A stretch of 64,000 nt of DNA, taken from Cyanobium sp. CZS48M (lineage in GTDB: Bacteria > Cyanobacteriota > Cyanobacteriia > PCC-6307 > Cyanobiaceae). A program made the translations under genes and the position numbers. Where the stretch lies: contig JAUCZK010000001.1 of NCBI GenBank assembly GCA_030373145.1, positions 1-64,000 of the forward strand, in the 5' to 3' direction. This document shows, piece after piece, positions 25,648-36,191 of the stretch (position 1 is its first letter; the number at the start of each line of letters is the position of its first letter). The notes beneath the pieces were generated by a model. It was not told the DNA's origin, did not search any database, and saw only the letters and a list, made by a program, of their open reading frames with translations.

Positions 25648-25722
25648 CAGTTCGGCGGTGTCTGTCTTGTCCGTGACCAGCCCAGAAATGGGATTGCCCG
25701 ACCAAACAACCACTGTAACGGC

Positions 25723-26046
25723 TCATGTTCCCCCCTCCCCAGCGCCCTCCTTGGGCTCCTGCCGGCGCCGCTGCCGACTCCAGCCCTGCAGCGCCAGGCC
25801 CGTGCCGGTGATCAGCATCCACAGCAGCCCCAGGCCATTGAGGGCCACATAGATGGTTTCACCCACGGGCCCGAGCCACTCGCCCTCGTGCAGCACCATC
25901 AGCCCATGCACCTGGTCACGGCTGAGGCCGCCCCAGTCGCGCAGCAGGCGGTAGCCCATGCCGCTGCAGACCGTGATCAACAGCGGCAGCACCACCAGCG
26001 GCCCGATCAGGGCATGCCAGCGGCGCAGCCGGGCCAGGAGCTGCAT
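25723..26046 (-). CDS. PepSY-associated transmembrane protein
   Basis: A 107-residue protein with an N-terminal helix ([26 protein letters not shown]), a short periplasmic segment and a second helix ([19 protein letters not shown]), ending in a basic tail. The arrangement, with a His near the start of helix one and a [13 protein letters not shown] loop, matches small PepSY-associated membrane proteins. These occur in redox and iron-related contexts, but no function is established for this one. Transcribed divergently from map, upstream of rplS on the same strand. Confidence 0.65.
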   Translation of the reverse strand: MQLLARLRRWHALIGPLVVLPLLITVCSGMGYRLLRDWGGLSRDQVHGLMVLHEGEWLGPVGETIYVALNGLGLLWMLITGTGLALQGWSRQRRRQEPKEGAGEGGT

Positions 26047-26108
26047 GGTCGACAGCCTCGATCAGGAAAGTTGATAGCTTGAACCCTGGATTGCCCGGGC
26101 CCTGTTCC

Positions 26109-26984
26109 ATGAATCTTTTTACTGATCTGCTGGCGGGCACCCCGGGCCGGGCGGCCGCCACCGTGGCTCCGAAGGCCCAGTCGGCCACCACCAGCACCGG
26201 TCCGCGCATCCAGAAAGGACGGCGCGGGGTGGAGATCAAATCGGCCCGTGAGATCGAGGTGATGCGCAAGGCCAGCCGCATCGTCGCCACGGTGCTGCGC
26301 GAAATCATGGAAATGGCGGCCCCGGGCCTGAGCACCGCCGATCTCGATCGCCACGCCGAAGCACGCATCCGCGCCATGGGCGCCACCCCCAGCTTCAAGG
26401 GGTATCACGGCTTTCCGGCCAGCATCTGCTCGAGCATCAACAACCAGGTGGTGCACGGCATCCCCAGCGCCAAGCAGGTGATCCAGGCCGGTGATCTGGT
26501 CAAGATCGACACCGGCGCCTACTTCGAGGGCTACCACGGCGACAGTTGCGTCAGCATCTGCGTGGGGGAGTGCTCCGAAGACGCCAGCCGCCTCAGCCGC
26601 GTGGCCCAGGAATCACTGATGCAGGGTCTGAGCAAGATCAAGGCCGGCAACACCCTGCTCGACATCGCCGGCGCCGTGCAGGACCACGTGGAAGCCCACG
26701 GCTACAGCGTGGTGGAGGACTACACCGGCCATGGCGTCGGTCGCGATCTGCATGAGGAGCCGTCGGTGTTCAACTTCCGCACCAACGACCTGCCCAACCT
26801 CAAGCTCCGCGCCGGCATGACCCTGGCGGTGGAGCCGATTCTCAATGCCGGCAGCAAGGACTGCCGCACCCTGCGCGACCGCTGGACGGTGGTGACGGTG
26901 GATGGATCGCTCTCCGCCCAGTGGGAGCACACGATCGTGGTCACCTCCGACGGCTGCGAGATCCTCACCGACCGCGACTTCTGA
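26109..26984 (+). CDS. map: Methionine aminopeptidase, type I
   Basis: A 291-residue cytosolic metalloprotease that removes the N-terminal Met from nascent proteins. All pita-bread metal ligands are visible: two Asp in [14 protein letters not shown], His in [14 protein letters not shown], Glu in AVEPIL and Glu in WEHTIVV. A substrate His lies in YHGFPASIC. The roughly 45 N-terminal residues before the catalytic domain are low in order, with no zinc-finger Cys pairs. The ATG at 26109 is preferred over 26079 because the extra ten residues look non-coding. Confidence 0.95.
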   Translation: MNLFTDLLAGTPGRAAATVAPKAQSATTSTGPRIQKGRRGVEIKSAREIEVMRKASRIVATVLREIMEMAAPGLSTADLDRHAEARIRAMGATPSFKGYHGFPASICSSINNQVVHGIPSAKQVIQAGDLVKIDTGAYFEGYHGDSCVSICVGECSEDASRLSRVAQESLMQGLSKIKAGNTLLDIAGAVQDHVEAHGYSVVEDYTGHGVGRDLHEEPSVFNFRTNDLPNLKLRAGMTLAVEPILNAGSKDCRTLRDRWTVVTVDGSLSAQWEHTIVVTSDGCEILTDRDF

Positions 26985-27014
26985 GCTCAGCGCCTCCGCC
27001 CGCACCCCTGCGCC

Positions 27015-27791
27015 TCAGCTGGCGGCCCGGCTGAACAGGCGTCCATAGAGGTGTCTCAGGCCCATCTGCAGTGGCACCAGCACCAGCGTGATCGGATTCG
27101 GCGTGACGATGATCAGGCCGAAGCCGCGGCGGGCCTGGGCGATCACCTGACCGGCCACGAATCCCGCGCCCATCACGCCGTAGGGGTTGAGGGCGGAGCG
27201 GAACGGCCCCAGCACCAGCCGCCGGATCCGGCAGGGATTCTCGCCCTGGCGGTCGAGGGCCCGCAGGCTGAGCAGCTGGCCCAGCAGCCGTTTGCTGATC
27301 TCATAGAGCGGGCTGAGGGCCGGCAGCAGCTCCGCCTCCGACGTGTTCACCCACACCTCCCGGCAGGGGCTGCCGGCGGGGCGCTCCGGCAGGCGCAGGA
27401 ACAGCTCCAGCAGGCGCCAGGCGCTGAGGGCGTTCACCTCCAGGCTGCGCTCAATCGCCGCCGCGCTGCGATCGCCGTAGACGTTCACCCCGTGGTTGAT
27501 CACGAGGATGTCCACCTCCCCCAGGCAGGCCTCCAGCGCCTGCTCCTGGCCGCAGCACCAGCTCAGGCCGCGCAGGGGGATCGCCCGGCCCTCCCCGTCG
27601 CTCAGGGTTACCGGCTCAGAGGCGGTGCTGAGGGCGATCAGCTGGGCCCCTTGGCCGTGCAGGGCGCGCAGCAGGGCTGTGCCCAGGGCCCCACTGGCCC
27701 CAGTCACCGCGACGGTTCTTCCCCGCAGGGGCAACAGGGCTGAGCGCGAAGCGGGAGCCGTTGCTGGGGTTGGAGTGTGTTGACCTGGCAC
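27015..27791 (-). CDS. Short-chain dehydrogenase/reductase
   Basis: A 258-residue SDR. It has the TGASGALGTALL cofactor loop near residues 30-41, LVINHGVNVYG at the NNAG position, WVNTSEAE with the catalytic Ser/Thr strand, and YEISKRLLGQ as YxxxK. The C-terminal 45 residues (FGLIIVTPNPITLVLVPLQMGLRHLYGRLF) are hydrophobic and may touch the membrane. This tail resembles that of cyanobacterial SDRs sometimes annotated with sterol desaturases. It starts at GTG, overlapping the divergent gene's first codons by about 15 bases. Substrate unknown. Confidence 0.78.
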   Translation of the reverse strand: MPGQHTPTPATAPASRSALLPLRGRTVAVTGASGALGTALLRALHGQGAQLIALSTASEPVTLSDGEGRAIPLRGLSWCCGQEQALEACLGEVDILVINHGVNVYGDRSAAAIERSLEVNALSAWRLLELFLRLPERPAGSPCREVWVNTSEAELLPALSPLYEISKRLLGQLLSLRALDRQGENPCRIRRLVLGPFRSALNPYGVMGAGFVAGQVIAQARRGFGLIIVTPNPITLVLVPLQMGLRHLYGRLFSRAAS

Positions 27792-28292
27792 GGCGCTGTC
27801 CGGGATGGGGCATTCTTTCGGTTGGAATCATCCGCGACTGGCCCAGCTGCGCTGCCTCCCCATCACCGACTGCCTGCCTTGGGCCTGTTGTCCTTTTTTG
27901 CTGCCATCCCCAGCCATGACCCCGCTCAGGTGGCCCTCTATGCCCCCTATTGCGATGGGGTGCTGCGGGAAGCCTGGTTGATCCAGGCCCTCGATCTGCT
28001 GGCCATCGGCGAGATCGCCGGGGTGCGACGCCTGCGGCCGGAGGGGGAGCATCCGTTCCGCCTGACCTGGCAGGCGGGACTCGCTCCCCAGGAGATCAGC
28101 CACTGTGAACTCCGCTTTCCGGCCGCCGCCGAGCTGCTCTACAAGTTCGATCTGCCCACCCATCTGTTGGTGCGCTGGTTGATGGATCTGCTGGAGCATC
28201 AGGCGCCCCACGAGTTCGGCGATCCCCGGCGCGATCTGCCCGAGACCTTCTGGCGCTGGCTGCTGCTGGGTGAGCCTCCCACCGGCGCATAG
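27777..28292 (+). CDS. Conserved hypothetical protein
   Basis: About 171 residues; GTG 27777 or TTG 27780 are possible starts. I recognise no named domain. It is a soluble, mixed alpha/beta protein with Trp- and Leu-rich helices (LREAWLIQALDLLAIGEI, LLYKFDLPTHLLVRWLMDLLEHQ) and no membrane segment. It is divergent from the SDR gene with overlapping 5' ends, and lies 35 bases before the P-loop/DRTGG gene on the same strand, so the two may be co-transcribed. Confidence 0.65.
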   Translation: MLTWHGAVRDGAFFRLESSATGPAALPPHHRLPALGLLSFFAAIPSHDPAQVALYAPYCDGVLREAWLIQALDLLAIGEIAGVRRLRPEGEHPFRLTWQAGLAPQEISHCELRFPAAAELLYKFDLPTHLLVRWLMDLLEHQAPHEFGDPRRDLPETFWRWLLLGEPPTGA

Positions 28293-28327
28293 ATTGACGG
28301 CCCAGTGCCCAGCCCAGAGGCCATGCC

Positions 28328-29425
28328 ATGAGCAGCACCTTGCTGATCGGATCCTGTGATCCCTTCAGCGGCAAGTCAGCCCTGGTGCTCGGCCTCACCC
28401 GGACCCTGGCCAAGCTGGGTCTGCCCGTGCGTTACGGCAAGCCCCTGGCCACCAGCGTGCGGCCAGCCCGCCAGGGGGAGCCCCCCTCCCAGGGCCTCCT
28501 CGACGATGACGTGCGCTTCGTTGGCAACATCCTCGGCCTGCCGGAGGAGCACCTGCTGCCCTCCCTGCATCTGCTGGAGGCCTCCACCGCCCAGGAGCGG
28601 CTGCTGAGCGGCAACCTGGAGCCCGGTGAGGGCTTCACACGCCTGCGGGAGCAGTTGGCGGCCTACCCCGATGGCCTCACCCTGCTGGAGGGCACCGGCA
28701 CCCTCAGCGAGGGCCTGCTCTATGGCCTCAGCCTGCCCCAGCTGGCCCGTGGGCTGGAGGCTCCGGTGGTGCTGGTCCACCTCTGGGAGGACAGCCGCAG
28801 CGTCGATCAGCTGCTGGCGGCCCGCAACCTGCTGCAGGACCAGCTGGCCGGGGTGGTGCTCAACGCCGTTGATCCCGACGATGTGGACCGCCTGCTGGCG
28901 GAGGTGGTGCCGGCCCTGGAGCAGTTGGGACTGCCGGTGTTCGGTGTCCTGCCCCGCAGCCCGCTGCTGCGCAGTGTCACCGTCGAAGAGCTGGTGGACC
29001 GCCTTGAAGCCCGGGTGCTCTGCTGCGCCGAGCGGTTGGATCTGCTGGTGGAAACCCTCTCGATCGGCGCGATGAACGTGAACTCCGCCATGGAGTTCTT
29101 CCGCCGTCGCCGCAACATGGCCGTGGTCACCGGCGCTGACCGCACCGACATCCAGCTGGCGGCCCTGGAGGCCTCCACCCAGTGCCTGATCCTCACGGGC
29201 GCCGGCGAGCCCCTGCCCCAGCTGATCAGCCGCGCCGAGGAGCTGGAGGTGCCGATCCTGAAGGTGGAGCAGGACACCCTGACCACGGTGGAGGTGATCG
29301 AGCGGGCCTTCGGCCACGTGCGCCTGCACGAGACCGTCAAGGCCAGTTACGCCATCCGCCTGGTGGAGGAGCACTGCCGCTTCGAGCGCCTGTTCGAGCG
29401 CCTGGGACTGGTGGTCAAGGCTTGA
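28328..29425 (+). CDS. Phosphotransacetylase-like protein (BioD-like P-loop + DRTGG)
   Basis: A 365-residue protein. Residues 1-210 form a dethiobiotin synthetase/cobyrinate synthase-like domain with a modified P-loop (GSCDPFSGKSALVLGL) and LLEGTGTLSEG. Residues about 215-330 match a DRTGG domain (NMAVVTGADRTDIQLAAL). This is the N-terminal part of long phosphate acetyltransferases, but the catalytic PTA domain is absent, so it is more likely a nucleotide-responsive regulator than an acetyltransferase. It starts at ATG 28328. Confidence 0.78.
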   Translation: MSSTLLIGSCDPFSGKSALVLGLTRTLAKLGLPVRYGKPLATSVRPARQGEPPSQGLLDDDVRFVGNILGLPEEHLLPSLHLLEASTAQERLLSGNLEPGEGFTRLREQLAAYPDGLTLLEGTGTLSEGLLYGLSLPQLARGLEAPVVLVHLWEDSRSVDQLLAARNLLQDQLAGVVLNAVDPDDVDRLLAEVVPALEQLGLPVFGVLPRSPLLRSVTVEELVDRLEARVLCCAERLDLLVETLSIGAMNVNSAMEFFRRRRNMAVVTGADRTDIQLAALEASTQCLILTGAGEPLPQLISRAEELEVPILKVEQDTLTTVEVIERAFGHVRLHETVKASYAIRLVEEHCRFERLFERLGLVVKA

Positions 29426-29480
29426 AGCCAGCCCCCCGCAAGGGCGCTGCTAGTTTCCCCCCATCGGATGCATACACGAG

Positions 29481-29993
29481 GTGACCCGGTCCCTTGATCT
29501 GCCGGCCCTCGACCGGATTGACTCGCTCGCCCAGGAGCTGGCCCTGCTGCAGGATCGCGGCAAGCGCCGCATCGCCATCCTCGGCAGCCGCCACGTGCCG
29601 GCCGTGTCGATCCACCTGGTGGAACTGGTGGCCCGCTCCCTGGCCCAGGAGGGTCACAACCTGATCACCTCCGGCTCCCAGGGCGTGAACGCGGCGGTGA
29701 TACGCGGTGTGCTCAGCGTTGATCCGGCCCGGCTCACGGTGCTGCTGCCCCAGAGCCTTGAGCGCCAACCCAGCGAAATCCGTGAGCAGATGGAGCGGGT
29801 GCTGCACCTGGTGGAGAAGCCCGAGCACGATGAGCTGCCCCTGCCGATGGCCAGCAGCCTCTGCAACCAGGAGATCATCGGCCGCTGTGACCAACTGATC
29901 TGCTACGCCTTCCATGACAGCGAGACCCTGCTCTCCAGCTGCCGCACCGCCGAGGACATGAACAAGGTGGTCAGCCTGATGTTCTTCGACTGA
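29481..29993 (+). CDS. DprA/LOG-like Rossmann protein
   Basis: A 170-residue protein from GTG 29481. It has a nucleotide-binding-like first strand and loop (RRIAILGSRHVP), LITSGSQGVNAAVIRG and a VLLPQSLERQP segment, the pattern of the DprA/lysine-decarboxylase-like Rossmann fold. Cyanobacterial homologues are sometimes labelled recombination mediator A, but the DNA-binding parts of true DprA are missing. Treat a recombination role as unproven. The 3' end overlaps the convergent NfeD gene by 23 bases. Confidence 0.65.
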   Translation: MTRSLDLPALDRIDSLAQELALLQDRGKRRIAILGSRHVPAVSIHLVELVARSLAQEGHNLITSGSQGVNAAVIRGVLSVDPARLTVLLPQSLERQPSEIREQMERVLHLVEKPEHDELPLPMASSLCNQEIIGRCDQLICYAFHDSETLLSSCRTAEDMNKVVSLMFFD

Positions 29994-30420
29994 GGGCGGC
30001 GAGCACCTGCAGGCGGGTGCCCTCCCGTCCCAGAACGGTCACCTCCTCCCCGGCCTTGGGCCCAGGCCCGTTGCCGGGCTCCAGCAGTTCGGCCGCCCAG
30101 CTCTGGCCCTGCCAGCGCACCCGCCCCCGGCCGCGCTCGTCGAAGGCCTGGATCACCTCGGCCCGCTCGCCGCCGGGTTCACTGAGGGCAACGGGTGTGG
30201 GCCGTCCCCGCAGCGACCAGCGCCGCAGGCCGCCGTAGCCCCCCAGGAAGAGCAGGCTGAACAGAATCAGCTGCAGGGCCGCCGCCAGGGGCAGCAGCGA
30301 GGTGACGGCCGAGAGCAGCAGCGCCGCCACCCCACCGATCAGAAACCCATCGACGCTGGGGAAGAGCAGCTCCAGCAGCAGCAACACCCCGCCACCGGCC
30401 AGCCAGATCAGGGGATGCAT
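29971..30420 (-). CDS. NfeD-family membrane protein
   Basis: A 149-residue protein. It has an N-terminal hydrophobic block with two to three helices (LIWLAGGGVLLLLELLFP, FLIGGVAALLLSAVTSLL, LILFSLLFLGG) and a C-terminal OB-fold-like domain (GRGRVRWQGQSWAAELLE, AGEEVTVLGREGTRLQV). Short NfeD proteins work with SPFH/stomatin proteins in membrane microdomains, and a stomatin gene lies divergently 104 bases away. The ATG at 30420 is preferred over TTG 30423. Confidence 0.85.
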   Translation of the reverse strand: MHPLIWLAGGGVLLLLELLFPSVDGFLIGGVAALLLSAVTSLLPLAAALQLILFSLLFLGGYGGLRRWSLRGRPTPVALSEPGGERAEVIQAFDERGRGRVRWQGQSWAAELLEPGNGPGPKAGEEVTVLGREGTRLQVLAALSRRTSG

Positions 30421-30524
30421 CAAGGCCGTGCGGGGCCTTCCAGTCTGCGGCGGTGGCCTTCCTAGGGTGAGCCTGGCTCTGGCTGGGCCGCTGTTCTCTT
30501 GCGTGCCTTGCGGCGCCTGTTGCC

Positions 30525-31433
30525 ATGGAAGGTCTGTTCTCCATCCCCGCCCTGGTGCTGCTGGCCGTGCTCGGCGCCAGCGGCGTGAAAGTCACCAGCG
30601 GTGGCCGCTCCCTGCTGGTGGAGCGCCTGGGCCGCTACGACCGAGAGCTGCAGCCGGGCCTCTCCTTCGTGCTCCCGGGCCTGGAGCGGGTGGTCAGCAA
30701 CCAGTCGATGAAGGAGCGGGTGCTCGACATCCCGCCCCAACAGTGCATCACCCGCGACAACGTCTCGATCACCGTGGATGCGGTGGTCTATTGGCAGCTG
30801 CTGGAGCACGCCAAGGCCCATTACTCCGTGGATGATCTCCAGGCGGCGATGGTGAATCTGGTGCTCACCCAGATCCGCGCCGAGATGGGCAAGCTCGACC
30901 TCGATCAGACCTTCACCACCCGCCAGGACGTCAACGAGATGCTCCTGCAGGAGCTCGACCAGGCCACCGATCCCTGGGGCGTGAAGGTGACCCGCGTCGA
31001 GTTGCGCGACATCATGCCCTCCCAAGGCGTCCAGCAGGCGATGGAGCAGCAGATGACGGCCGAGCGGGAGAAGCGGGCGGCCGTACTGCGCTCGGAAGGG
31101 CAGCGGGAATCGGAGGTGAATGCGGCCAAGGGCCGCGCCGAGGCCCTGGTGCTTGATGCCAAGGCCCAGCAGGAGGCGCTTTTGCTCGATGCTGAAGCCC
31201 AGGCCAAGCAGCAGGAAATGCTGGCCGTGGCTCGGGGCCGGGCGGCAGCTGAGCTGGCCCGCCTGATCGATGCCAGCCCGTCGGGTTCGGAGGCCCTGCG
31301 CCTGCTGCTGGCCCAGGACTGGATGGCCATGGGCGAGGAGCTGGGCAAGGCCCCTGGCGGCAGCGTGTTGATGGTGGATCCCCAGAGCCCGGCAGCCCTG
31401 CTGGCGGCCCTGCGGGGTCTGCAGAAGGGTTAA
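30525..31433 (+). CDS. SPFH/stomatin-like protein
   Basis: A 302-residue membrane-associated scaffold protein. It has an N-terminal hydrophobic hairpin (FSIPALVLLAVLGAS) and an SPFH domain (GRSLLVERLGRYDRELQPG, LDIPPQQCITRDNVSITVDAVVYW). A long Ala/Glu-rich coiled coil follows (QQMTAEREKRAAVLRSEGQRE), then a C-terminal oligomerisation region. The lack of the large flotillin tail places it with slipins/stomatins. Pairing with the divergent NfeD gene supports a shared role in membrane protein quality or lipid domains. The last four bases overlap the convergent MAPEG gene. Confidence 0.9.
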   Translation: MEGLFSIPALVLLAVLGASGVKVTSGGRSLLVERLGRYDRELQPGLSFVLPGLERVVSNQSMKERVLDIPPQQCITRDNVSITVDAVVYWQLLEHAKAHYSVDDLQAAMVNLVLTQIRAEMGKLDLDQTFTTRQDVNEMLLQELDQATDPWGVKVTRVELRDIMPSQGVQQAMEQQMTAEREKRAAVLRSEGQRESEVNAAKGRAEALVLDAKAQQEALLLDAEAQAKQQEMLAVARGRAAAELARLIDASPSGSEALRLLLAQDWMAMGEELGKAPGGSVLMVDPQSPAALLAALRGLQKG

Positions 31434-31861
31434 CCCGCCAGCACGGCCTTGAGGCCCTCCATGTAGAGCACGGCGGTGCAGGACAGGCTCACCGCCCAGC
31501 AGAGGGAGCGCAGCAGCGGCTGGTTGGCCACGTAGGCGCCGATGTAAATCAGCCGCAGCAGCGGTTGCAGCAGGGCCGCCGCCGTCAGCAGCGGGCCGTC
31601 GGCCCCGGCCTGCAGGCAGAGCAGACAGGCGGGAGCGTGGAGGGTGAAGGCTTCGAAGCTGTTCTGGTGCGCCCAGTTGGCCCGCTGACCCCAGGCCGGC
31701 AGCCGCTCGAACATCGCCCGCGGCGCCGCCAGATCCTCGGGCGTGAAGTTGGCGTTGGCCCGCCCGGCCCCCAGGGGCACCAGGCTGAGAACCACCACCG
31801 CCCCCGAGAGCAGCAGGGACCAGGCCAGGGCGGGCGCGGCGGCGATCAGGAGGGTGGGCAT
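31430..31861 (-). CDS. MAPEG-family membrane protein
   Basis: A 143-residue protein with four hydrophobic helices ([68 protein letters not shown]). The [12 protein letters not shown] stretch is the typical MAPEG signature around the second helix. Relatives include microsomal glutathione transferases, but bacterial members mostly lack assigned reactions. ATG 31861 is used because the longer frame adds a non-membrane, Arg/Cys-rich segment overlapping the yajQ promoter. Confidence 0.8.
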   Translation of the reverse strand: MPTLLIAAAPALAWSLLLSGAVVVLSLVPLGAGRANANFTPEDLAAPRAMFERLPAWGQRANWAHQNSFEAFTLHAPACLLCLQAGADGPLLTAAALLQPLLRLIYIGAYVANQPLLRSLCWAVSLSCTAVLYMEGLKAVLAG

Positions 31862-31928
31862 CGGCTGGGCAGAGCGGGGCGGTGCCCCTTTTCTAGGATT
31901 GGCCCTGATCCGAGCGCAGCCGCAGCCC

Positions 31929-32420
31929 ATGGCCGACACCTACTCCTTCGACGTGGTCTCCGATTTCGACCGGCAGGAGCTGGTGAACGCCATCGATCAG
32001 GTGCGGCGCGAGGTGGGCCAGCGCTACGACCTCAAGGACTCCAAGACCGAGATCGAGCTGGATGACGCCAGCCTCACCATCACCACCGCCAGCGACATGA
32101 CCCTCGACGCGGTGACCGACGTGCTGCGCCAGAAGGCCACCAAACGCCAGCTCTCGCTCAAGATCTTCGACTTCCAGACCCCCGAGCCCGTGGGCGGCAA
32201 CCGCCTCCAGCAGGTGATCAAGCTGCGCAAGGGCCTCAGCCAGGAGCTGGCCAAGTCGCTCAGCAAGACCGTGCGCGATCAGATCAAGAAGGTCACCGTG
32301 GCGATCCAGGGCGAGAGCCTGCGCGTCACGGGCAAGAACAAGGACGACCTGCAGCAGGTGATCCAGCTGCTGCGCGCCGAAGATCCCGAGGTGCCGCTGC
32401 AGTTCGAGAACTACCGCTGA
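31929..32420 (+). CDS. yajQ: YajQ-family nucleotide-binding protein
   Basis: A 163-residue cytosolic protein of two ferredoxin-like domains. Conserved blocks are [48 protein letters not shown] and [22 protein letters not shown]. Some family members bind cyclic di-GMP and act in regulation. Whether this one does cannot be told from sequence. ATG 31929 is at the canonical MADTYSFD start. The oxoprolinase gene starts 9 bases after the stop. Confidence 0.93.
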   Translation: MADTYSFDVVSDFDRQELVNAIDQVRREVGQRYDLKDSKTEIELDDASLTITTASDMTLDAVTDVLRQKATKRQLSLKIFDFQTPEPVGGNRLQQVIKLRKGLSQELAKSLSKTVRDQIKKVTVAIQGESLRVTGKNKDDLQQVIQLLRAEDPEVPLQFENYR

Positions 32421-32429
32421 GGCCCCTGG

Positions 32430-35400
32430 GTGAGCGCAGTTGAGAGCCCTCAGCAGCCGGGCACCCAGCCGGGCTGGAGCTTCTGGATTGATCGGGGCGG
32501 CACCTTCACCGATCTGGTGGGCCGCTCCCCCAGCGGCCAGATCGTGGTGCGCAAGGTGCTCTCGCAGCAGCCCGGGCGCTCCGGTGATCCGCCTGCTGGT
32601 CTGCCTGGTGATCCCGCGGTGGCGGCCATGCGTGAGCTGCTGGGGTTGGGGACCACTCAGCCCATTCCCGCCGGCGCGGTGCGGGAGGTGCGCATCGGCA
32701 CCACCGTGGCCACCAATGCCCTGCTGGAGGATCGCGGTGCCCCCACCCTGCTGTTGATCAGCCGCGGCTTTGGCGATGCCGCCTGGATCGGCGACCAGCA
32801 CCGGCCTGATCTGTTTGCCCTGCAGGTGGAGCGGCCGGCCCCGCGCTACCGGCGGGTGCTGGAGGTGGAAGGGCGCCTGGCGGCCGATGGCCGTGAGCTC
32901 ACGCCGCTGCGGCTTGACGGGGCGCTGGAGCAGGCCCTGCGCCAGGCCCGCCGCGATGGTTTCAGCAGTTGCGCGGTGGCGCTGCTGCACAGCGCCCGCC
33001 ATCCCCGCCACGAATGTCAACTGGGCCAGTGGCTGGCGCCGCTCGGCTTCGATCCTGTGGTGCTCTCCCACCAGCTGGGCCGACGGCCGCGGCTGGTGCC
33101 CCGGGCCCAGACGGCTGTGGTGGAGGCCACCGTGGCGCCGGCCCTGAAGGCCTATTTGGATCAGCTAATCGCCGAGCTCGGGCCCCACTGCCGCCTGCGG
33201 GTGATGCAGTCGAGCGGCGGCCTGGTGGCCCCGGAGCTGCTCAAAGCCAAGGACACGATCCTCTCCGGGCCGGCCGGCGGCATGGTGGCGGCCGTGCGCC
33301 TGGCGGGGGGGAGGGGCACAGCGATCGTGGGCTTCGACATGGGCGGCACCTCCACCGATGTGTTCCATGGGGAGGCCGGCGGGCCGGCTCCGGGCTGGGG
33401 ACGCCGCCACGACACCGAGATCGCCGGCCTCACCCTGCAGGCGGAGATGCTGCCGATCCACACCGTGGCGGCGGGCGGGGGGTCGCTTGTGCACTTCGAT
33501 GGCCAGCGGCTGCAGGTGGGGCCCTCCTCCGCCGGGGCCGATCCCGGGCCAGCCTGCTACCGGCGCGGCGGCCCACTCACGATCACCGACGCCAACCTGC
33601 TGCTGGGCCGCCTCCAGCCCGAGGCGTTTCCGGCGGTCTTTGGCCCCGATCGAGATCAGGGCCCCGATCCTCTGGTGGTGCGGCAGGGCTTCCAGCAGCT
33701 GGCGCAGCAGGTGTCCCAGGCCAGTGGGGCCGCCACCACGCCGGAGGCCCTGGCGGAAGGGGCCCTGGCGATTGCCATTGAGCGGATGGCGGAGGCGATC
33801 CGGCGCATCTCGATCCAGCGCGGCCACGATCTGCGTGGCGCCACCCTGGTTTGCTTCGGCGGCGCCGGCGGCCAGCACGCCTGTGCCCTGGCCGAGCGGC
33901 TGGGCATGGTCCGGGTGCTGCTCCATCCCCTGGCGGGGGTGTTCTCGGCCTACGGCATCGGCCTGGCCGACCAGCGTCTGCTGCTGGAGGAGCCGGTGCG
34001 CCGTCCCCTGGATCAGCAGCTGGTGGACCAGCTGCAACACCAGGCCTCTGCCCTGCTGGAGCGGGGTCAGCGGGCCCTGGGCGCCGAGGCCCGCGCCGAG
34101 GTGAGTGTGGGCGTACGGCTGGCGGCCAGCGAGCTCAGCCTGCCCCTGGAGCTGCAGGAGGCCGGGGCCCTGCGGCGCCAGTTCGAGCGCGACCACCTCC
34201 GTCGTTTCGGCCACAGCCCCGACAACGCCGAGCTCCTGGTGGAGTGGCTGCTGGTGGAGGTGGTGGCGGCTGCCGGCGCCGCCGAGGTTGACGCCGCCGC
34301 CGCTGAGCTGGGCGCAGCACGTCGCAGGGAGGAGGCCTCGTCAGCCGGGGTGCGACGGCTGATCCCGCTCCACTGCGACGGCGCCTGGCGATCCGGTCTG
34401 CTGCTCCGCCGCGAGCAGCTGGCGGCGGCTGAGCGGCTTGACGGCCCAGCGCTGTTGGTGGAGGCCACCGGCACCATCTGGCTGGCCCCGGGCTGGCGGG
34501 CGGAGTGCCAGACCGATGGCTGCCTGCTGCTCAGCCATGGATCAGAAGCGCTGCAGCCAGCTGAGCGGCCAGGGGAGCTGTCAGCGCAGCAGGAGACCTC
34601 AGTAGATCCGGTGAGCCTGGAGCTGTTCAACCACCGCTTCAGCGCCATCGCCGAGCAGATGGGGGTGCGCCTGCAGCAGAGCGCCCGCTCGGTGAACATC
34701 CGCGAGCGTCTCGATTTCTCCTGCGCAATCTTCGATCAAGCGGGGGAGCTGGTGGCCAACGCCCCGCACATCCCCGTGCACCTGGGCTCGATGGGGGCCA
34801 GCGTGGCCGGCCTGCTGGCGGCGGTGCGCCGGGGGGAGCGCCCAGCCCTGAGGCCCGGCGACGCGATCGTCTCCAACGACCCCGCCAACGGCGGCACCCA
34901 CCTCCCCGACCTCACCCTGATCACCCCGGTGTTCGTGCCCCGCGAGGGAGGGGGGGCAATAGCCGGCTCCGGGCCGGCGCCGCAGCCGGATGGCTTCGTG
35001 GCCTGTCGCGGCCATCACGCCGATGTGGGTGGCATCACCCCCGGCTCGATGCCCCCCTTCAGCCGCTGCCTGGCCGAGGAGGGCCTCCTGCTCGACAACG
35101 TGCCCCTGCTGCGCGATGGCGTGCTGCTGGCCGACGACTGGCGGAGACGGCTGGCGGCCGGTCCCCATCCCGTGCGTAACCCGGAGCAGCTGCTGGCCGA
35201 CCTGCAGGCCCAGCTGGCGGCCAACCAGCTGGGGGCCCAGCTGCTGCTGGACCTGGCGCGGCGGGAGGGTCTCCAGCGGCTGAGCGCCTTCATGGCCCAT
35301 GTGCAGGACAACGGCGCCGAAGCGGTGCGGCGGGTGATTGATCGGCTCAAGCCCGGCGCCTTCAGCCTCCCCCTCGATGGCGGCTTGCGCATCCAGGTGG

Positions 35401-36191
35401 CGGTGAGCATCGATCGGGCCTCGCGCCAGGCGCTGATCGATTTCAGCGGCACCTCCCCCCAGGACTCAGGCAACCGCAATGCCCCCCTGGCGATCACCCG
35501 GGCGGTGGTGCTCTACGTGTTCCGCTGCCTGGTGGGGGAGTCGGTGCCGCTCAATGCCGGCTGTTTCCGGCCGCTGGAGCTGGTGGTGCCACCGGGCTGC
35601 CTGCTGCGCCCCGGCCCCACGGCCGCGGTGGTGGCCGGCAATGTGGAAACGTCGCAGGCGATCGCCAATGCCCTCTTCGCCGCCCTCGGGGTGATGGCCG
35701 CCGCCCAGGGCACCATGAACAACCTCAGCTTCGGCAACGAGCGCTATCAGTACTACGAGACGATCTGCGGCGGCTGCGGCGCCGGCCGCGGCCTCGACGG
35801 CCAGGGTTTTGCCGGTGCTTCGGCCGTGCAGAGCCACATGACCAACTCCCGCCTCACCGATCCTGAAATCCTCGAGCAGCGCTTTCCGGTGCGGCTGGAG
35901 GCTTTTGGGCTGCGGCGCGGCAGCGGTGGGGTGGGCCGCTGGCGGGGCGGTGACGGTGTGGTGCGGCGGATCCGCTTTCTCGAGCCGATGACCGCCGCTC
36001 TCCTCTCCAGTTCCCGCCAGGTGGCTCCCTTCGGGCTGGCCGGCGGTGGTGCGGGCGCCCTGGGCCGCAACCGGCTGATCCACCGCGATGGCCGCGAACT
36101 GGAGCTGGGCGGATCGGCGCAGCTGCAGCTGGCCGCCGGAGATGTGCTCCTGATCGAAACCCCCGGAGGCGGCGGCTATGGCGGCCTCTGA
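32430..36191 (+). CDS. 5-oxoprolinase (ATP-hydrolysing), HyuA-HyuB fusion
   Basis: A 1253-residue enzyme opening 5-oxoproline to glutamate with ATP. The N-terminal HyuA-like half has [13 protein letters not shown], the phosphate-binding [12 protein letters not shown] and [15 protein letters not shown]. The C-terminal HyuB-like half starts near residue 725 ([20 protein letters not shown]) and contains [17 protein letters not shown] and [16 protein letters not shown]. The full-length fusion is typical of OPLAH. GTG 32430 is the start. Its end overlaps the gamma-glutamyltransferase gene by 14 bases; together they suggest turnover of gamma-glutamyl peptides. Confidence 0.92.
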   Translation: MSAVESPQQPGTQPGWSFWIDRGGTFTDLVGRSPSGQIVVRKVLSQQPGRSGDPPAGLPGDPAVAAMRELLGLGTTQPIPAGAVREVRIGTTVATNALLEDRGAPTLLLISRGFGDAAWIGDQHRPDLFALQVERPAPRYRRVLEVEGRLAADGRELTPLRLDGALEQALRQARRDGFSSCAVALLHSARHPRHECQLGQWLAPLGFDPVVLSHQLGRRPRLVPRAQTAVVEATVAPALKAYLDQLIAELGPHCRLRVMQSSGGLVAPELLKAKDTILSGPAGGMVAAVRLAGGRGTAIVGFDMGGTSTDVFHGEAGGPAPGWGRRHDTEIAGLTLQAEMLPIHTVAAGGGSLVHFDGQRLQVGPSSAGADPGPACYRRGGPLTITDANLLLGRLQPEAFPAVFGPDRDQGPDPLVVRQGFQQLAQQVSQASGAATTPEALAEGALAIAIERMAEAIRRISIQRGHDLRGATLVCFGGAGGQHACALAERLGMVRVLLHPLAGVFSAYGIGLADQRLLLEEPVRRPLDQQLVDQLQHQASALLERGQRALGAEARAEVSVGVRLAASELSLPLELQEAGALRRQFERDHLRRFGHSPDNAELLVEWLLVEVVAAAGAAEVDAAAAELGAARRREEASSAGVRRLIPLHCDGAWRSGLLLRREQLAAAERLDGPALLVEATGTIWLAPGWRAECQTDGCLLLSHGSEALQPAERPGELSAQQETSVDPVSLELFNHRFSAIAEQMGVRLQQSARSVNIRERLDFSCAIFDQAGELVANAPHIPVHLGSMGASVAGLLAAVRRGERPALRPGDAIVSNDPANGGTHLPDLTLITPVFVPREGGGAIAGSGPAPQPDGFVACRGHHADVGGITPGSMPPFSRCLAEEGLLLDNVPLLRDGVLLADDWRRRLAAGPHPVRNPEQLLADLQAQLAANQLGAQLLLDLARREGLQRLSAFMAHVQDNGAEAVRRVIDRLKPGAFSLPLDGGLRIQVAVSIDRASRQALIDFSGTSPQDSGNRNAPLAITRAVVLYVFRCLVGESVPLNAGCFRPLELVVPPGCLLRPGPTAAVVAGNVETSQAIANALFAALGVMAAAQGTMNNLSFGNERYQYYETICGGCGAGRGLDGQGFAGASAVQSHMTNSRLTDPEILEQRFPVRLEAFGLRRGSGGVGRWRGGDGVVRRIRFLEPMTAALLSSSRQVAPFGLAGGGAGALGRNRLIHRDGRELELGGSAQLQLAAGDVLLIETPGGGGYGGL

